A stretch of 5,635 nucleotides of DNA from Pseudomonadota bacterium (lineage in GTDB: Bacteria > Pseudomonadota > Gammaproteobacteria > Acidiferrobacterales > Acidiferrobacteraceae): contig JAJZZU010000191.1 of assembly GCA_021797365.1 (NCBI GenBank), positions 1 to 5,635 on the forward strand, read 5' to 3'. The notes beneath the pieces were generated by a model. It saw nothing but the letters and a program-made list of their open reading frames with translations. It had not been told where the DNA came from and made no database searches. Each line of letters begins with the position of its first letter. The stretch's first letter is position 1. Of this stretch, positions 5,623-5,635 are shown one piece after another. The position numbers and the translations under genes are program-made.

Positions 5623-5635
5623 ACGCGCGGCGGCG

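Overview
This is a GC-rich bacterial window, most likely from a proteobacterium. The first gene is the 3' end of a cytochrome c1 of the proteobacterial bc1 type, and the other genes use GC-rich codons with ATG or GTG starts. An acidophilic chemolithotroph such as Acidiferrobacter or Acidithiobacillus would fit, but that is a guess from gene style and not something the sequence proves. All genes lie on the + strand.

Layout: (1) 1-215 is the C-terminal end of cytochrome c1 (petC), closed by a perfect 14-bp hairpin at 222-253. (2) 254-677 carries no convincing gene. It holds a candidate sigma70-type promoter (409-438), then a sequence that matches the fluoride (crcB-motif) riboswitch aptamer almost throughout (452-501), then a structured leader that ends in a hairpin enclosing the next start codon (640-680). 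(3) 678-1889 encodes a full-length cyclopropane-fatty-acyl-phospholipid synthase with its catalytic residues intact. (4) After a 118-bp gap with hairpins and a strong Shine-Dalgarno, 2008-3273 encodes a complete but sequence-divergent enolase. (5) A 319-bp stretch without a recognisable gene follows. (6) 3593-4801 encodes a 12-helix MFS transporter, overlapping by ATGA with a 274-aa P-loop ATPase (4798-5622).

Main interpretation: the riboswitch, the lipid-modifying enzyme and the extra-looking enolase form a candidate fluoride-stress unit. Fluoride is a classical enolase inhibitor, and enolase genes are among those known downstream of fluoride riboswitches. A cyclopropane synthase as first gene is the unexpected part. 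Cyclopropanation is known to lower proton permeability and raise acid tolerance, so a membrane defence against HF entry in an acidic habitat is a reasonable hypothesis. No CrcB/Fluc or CLC-F fluoride exporter is in the window. Whether the MFS-ATPase pair belongs to the same transcript is undecided.
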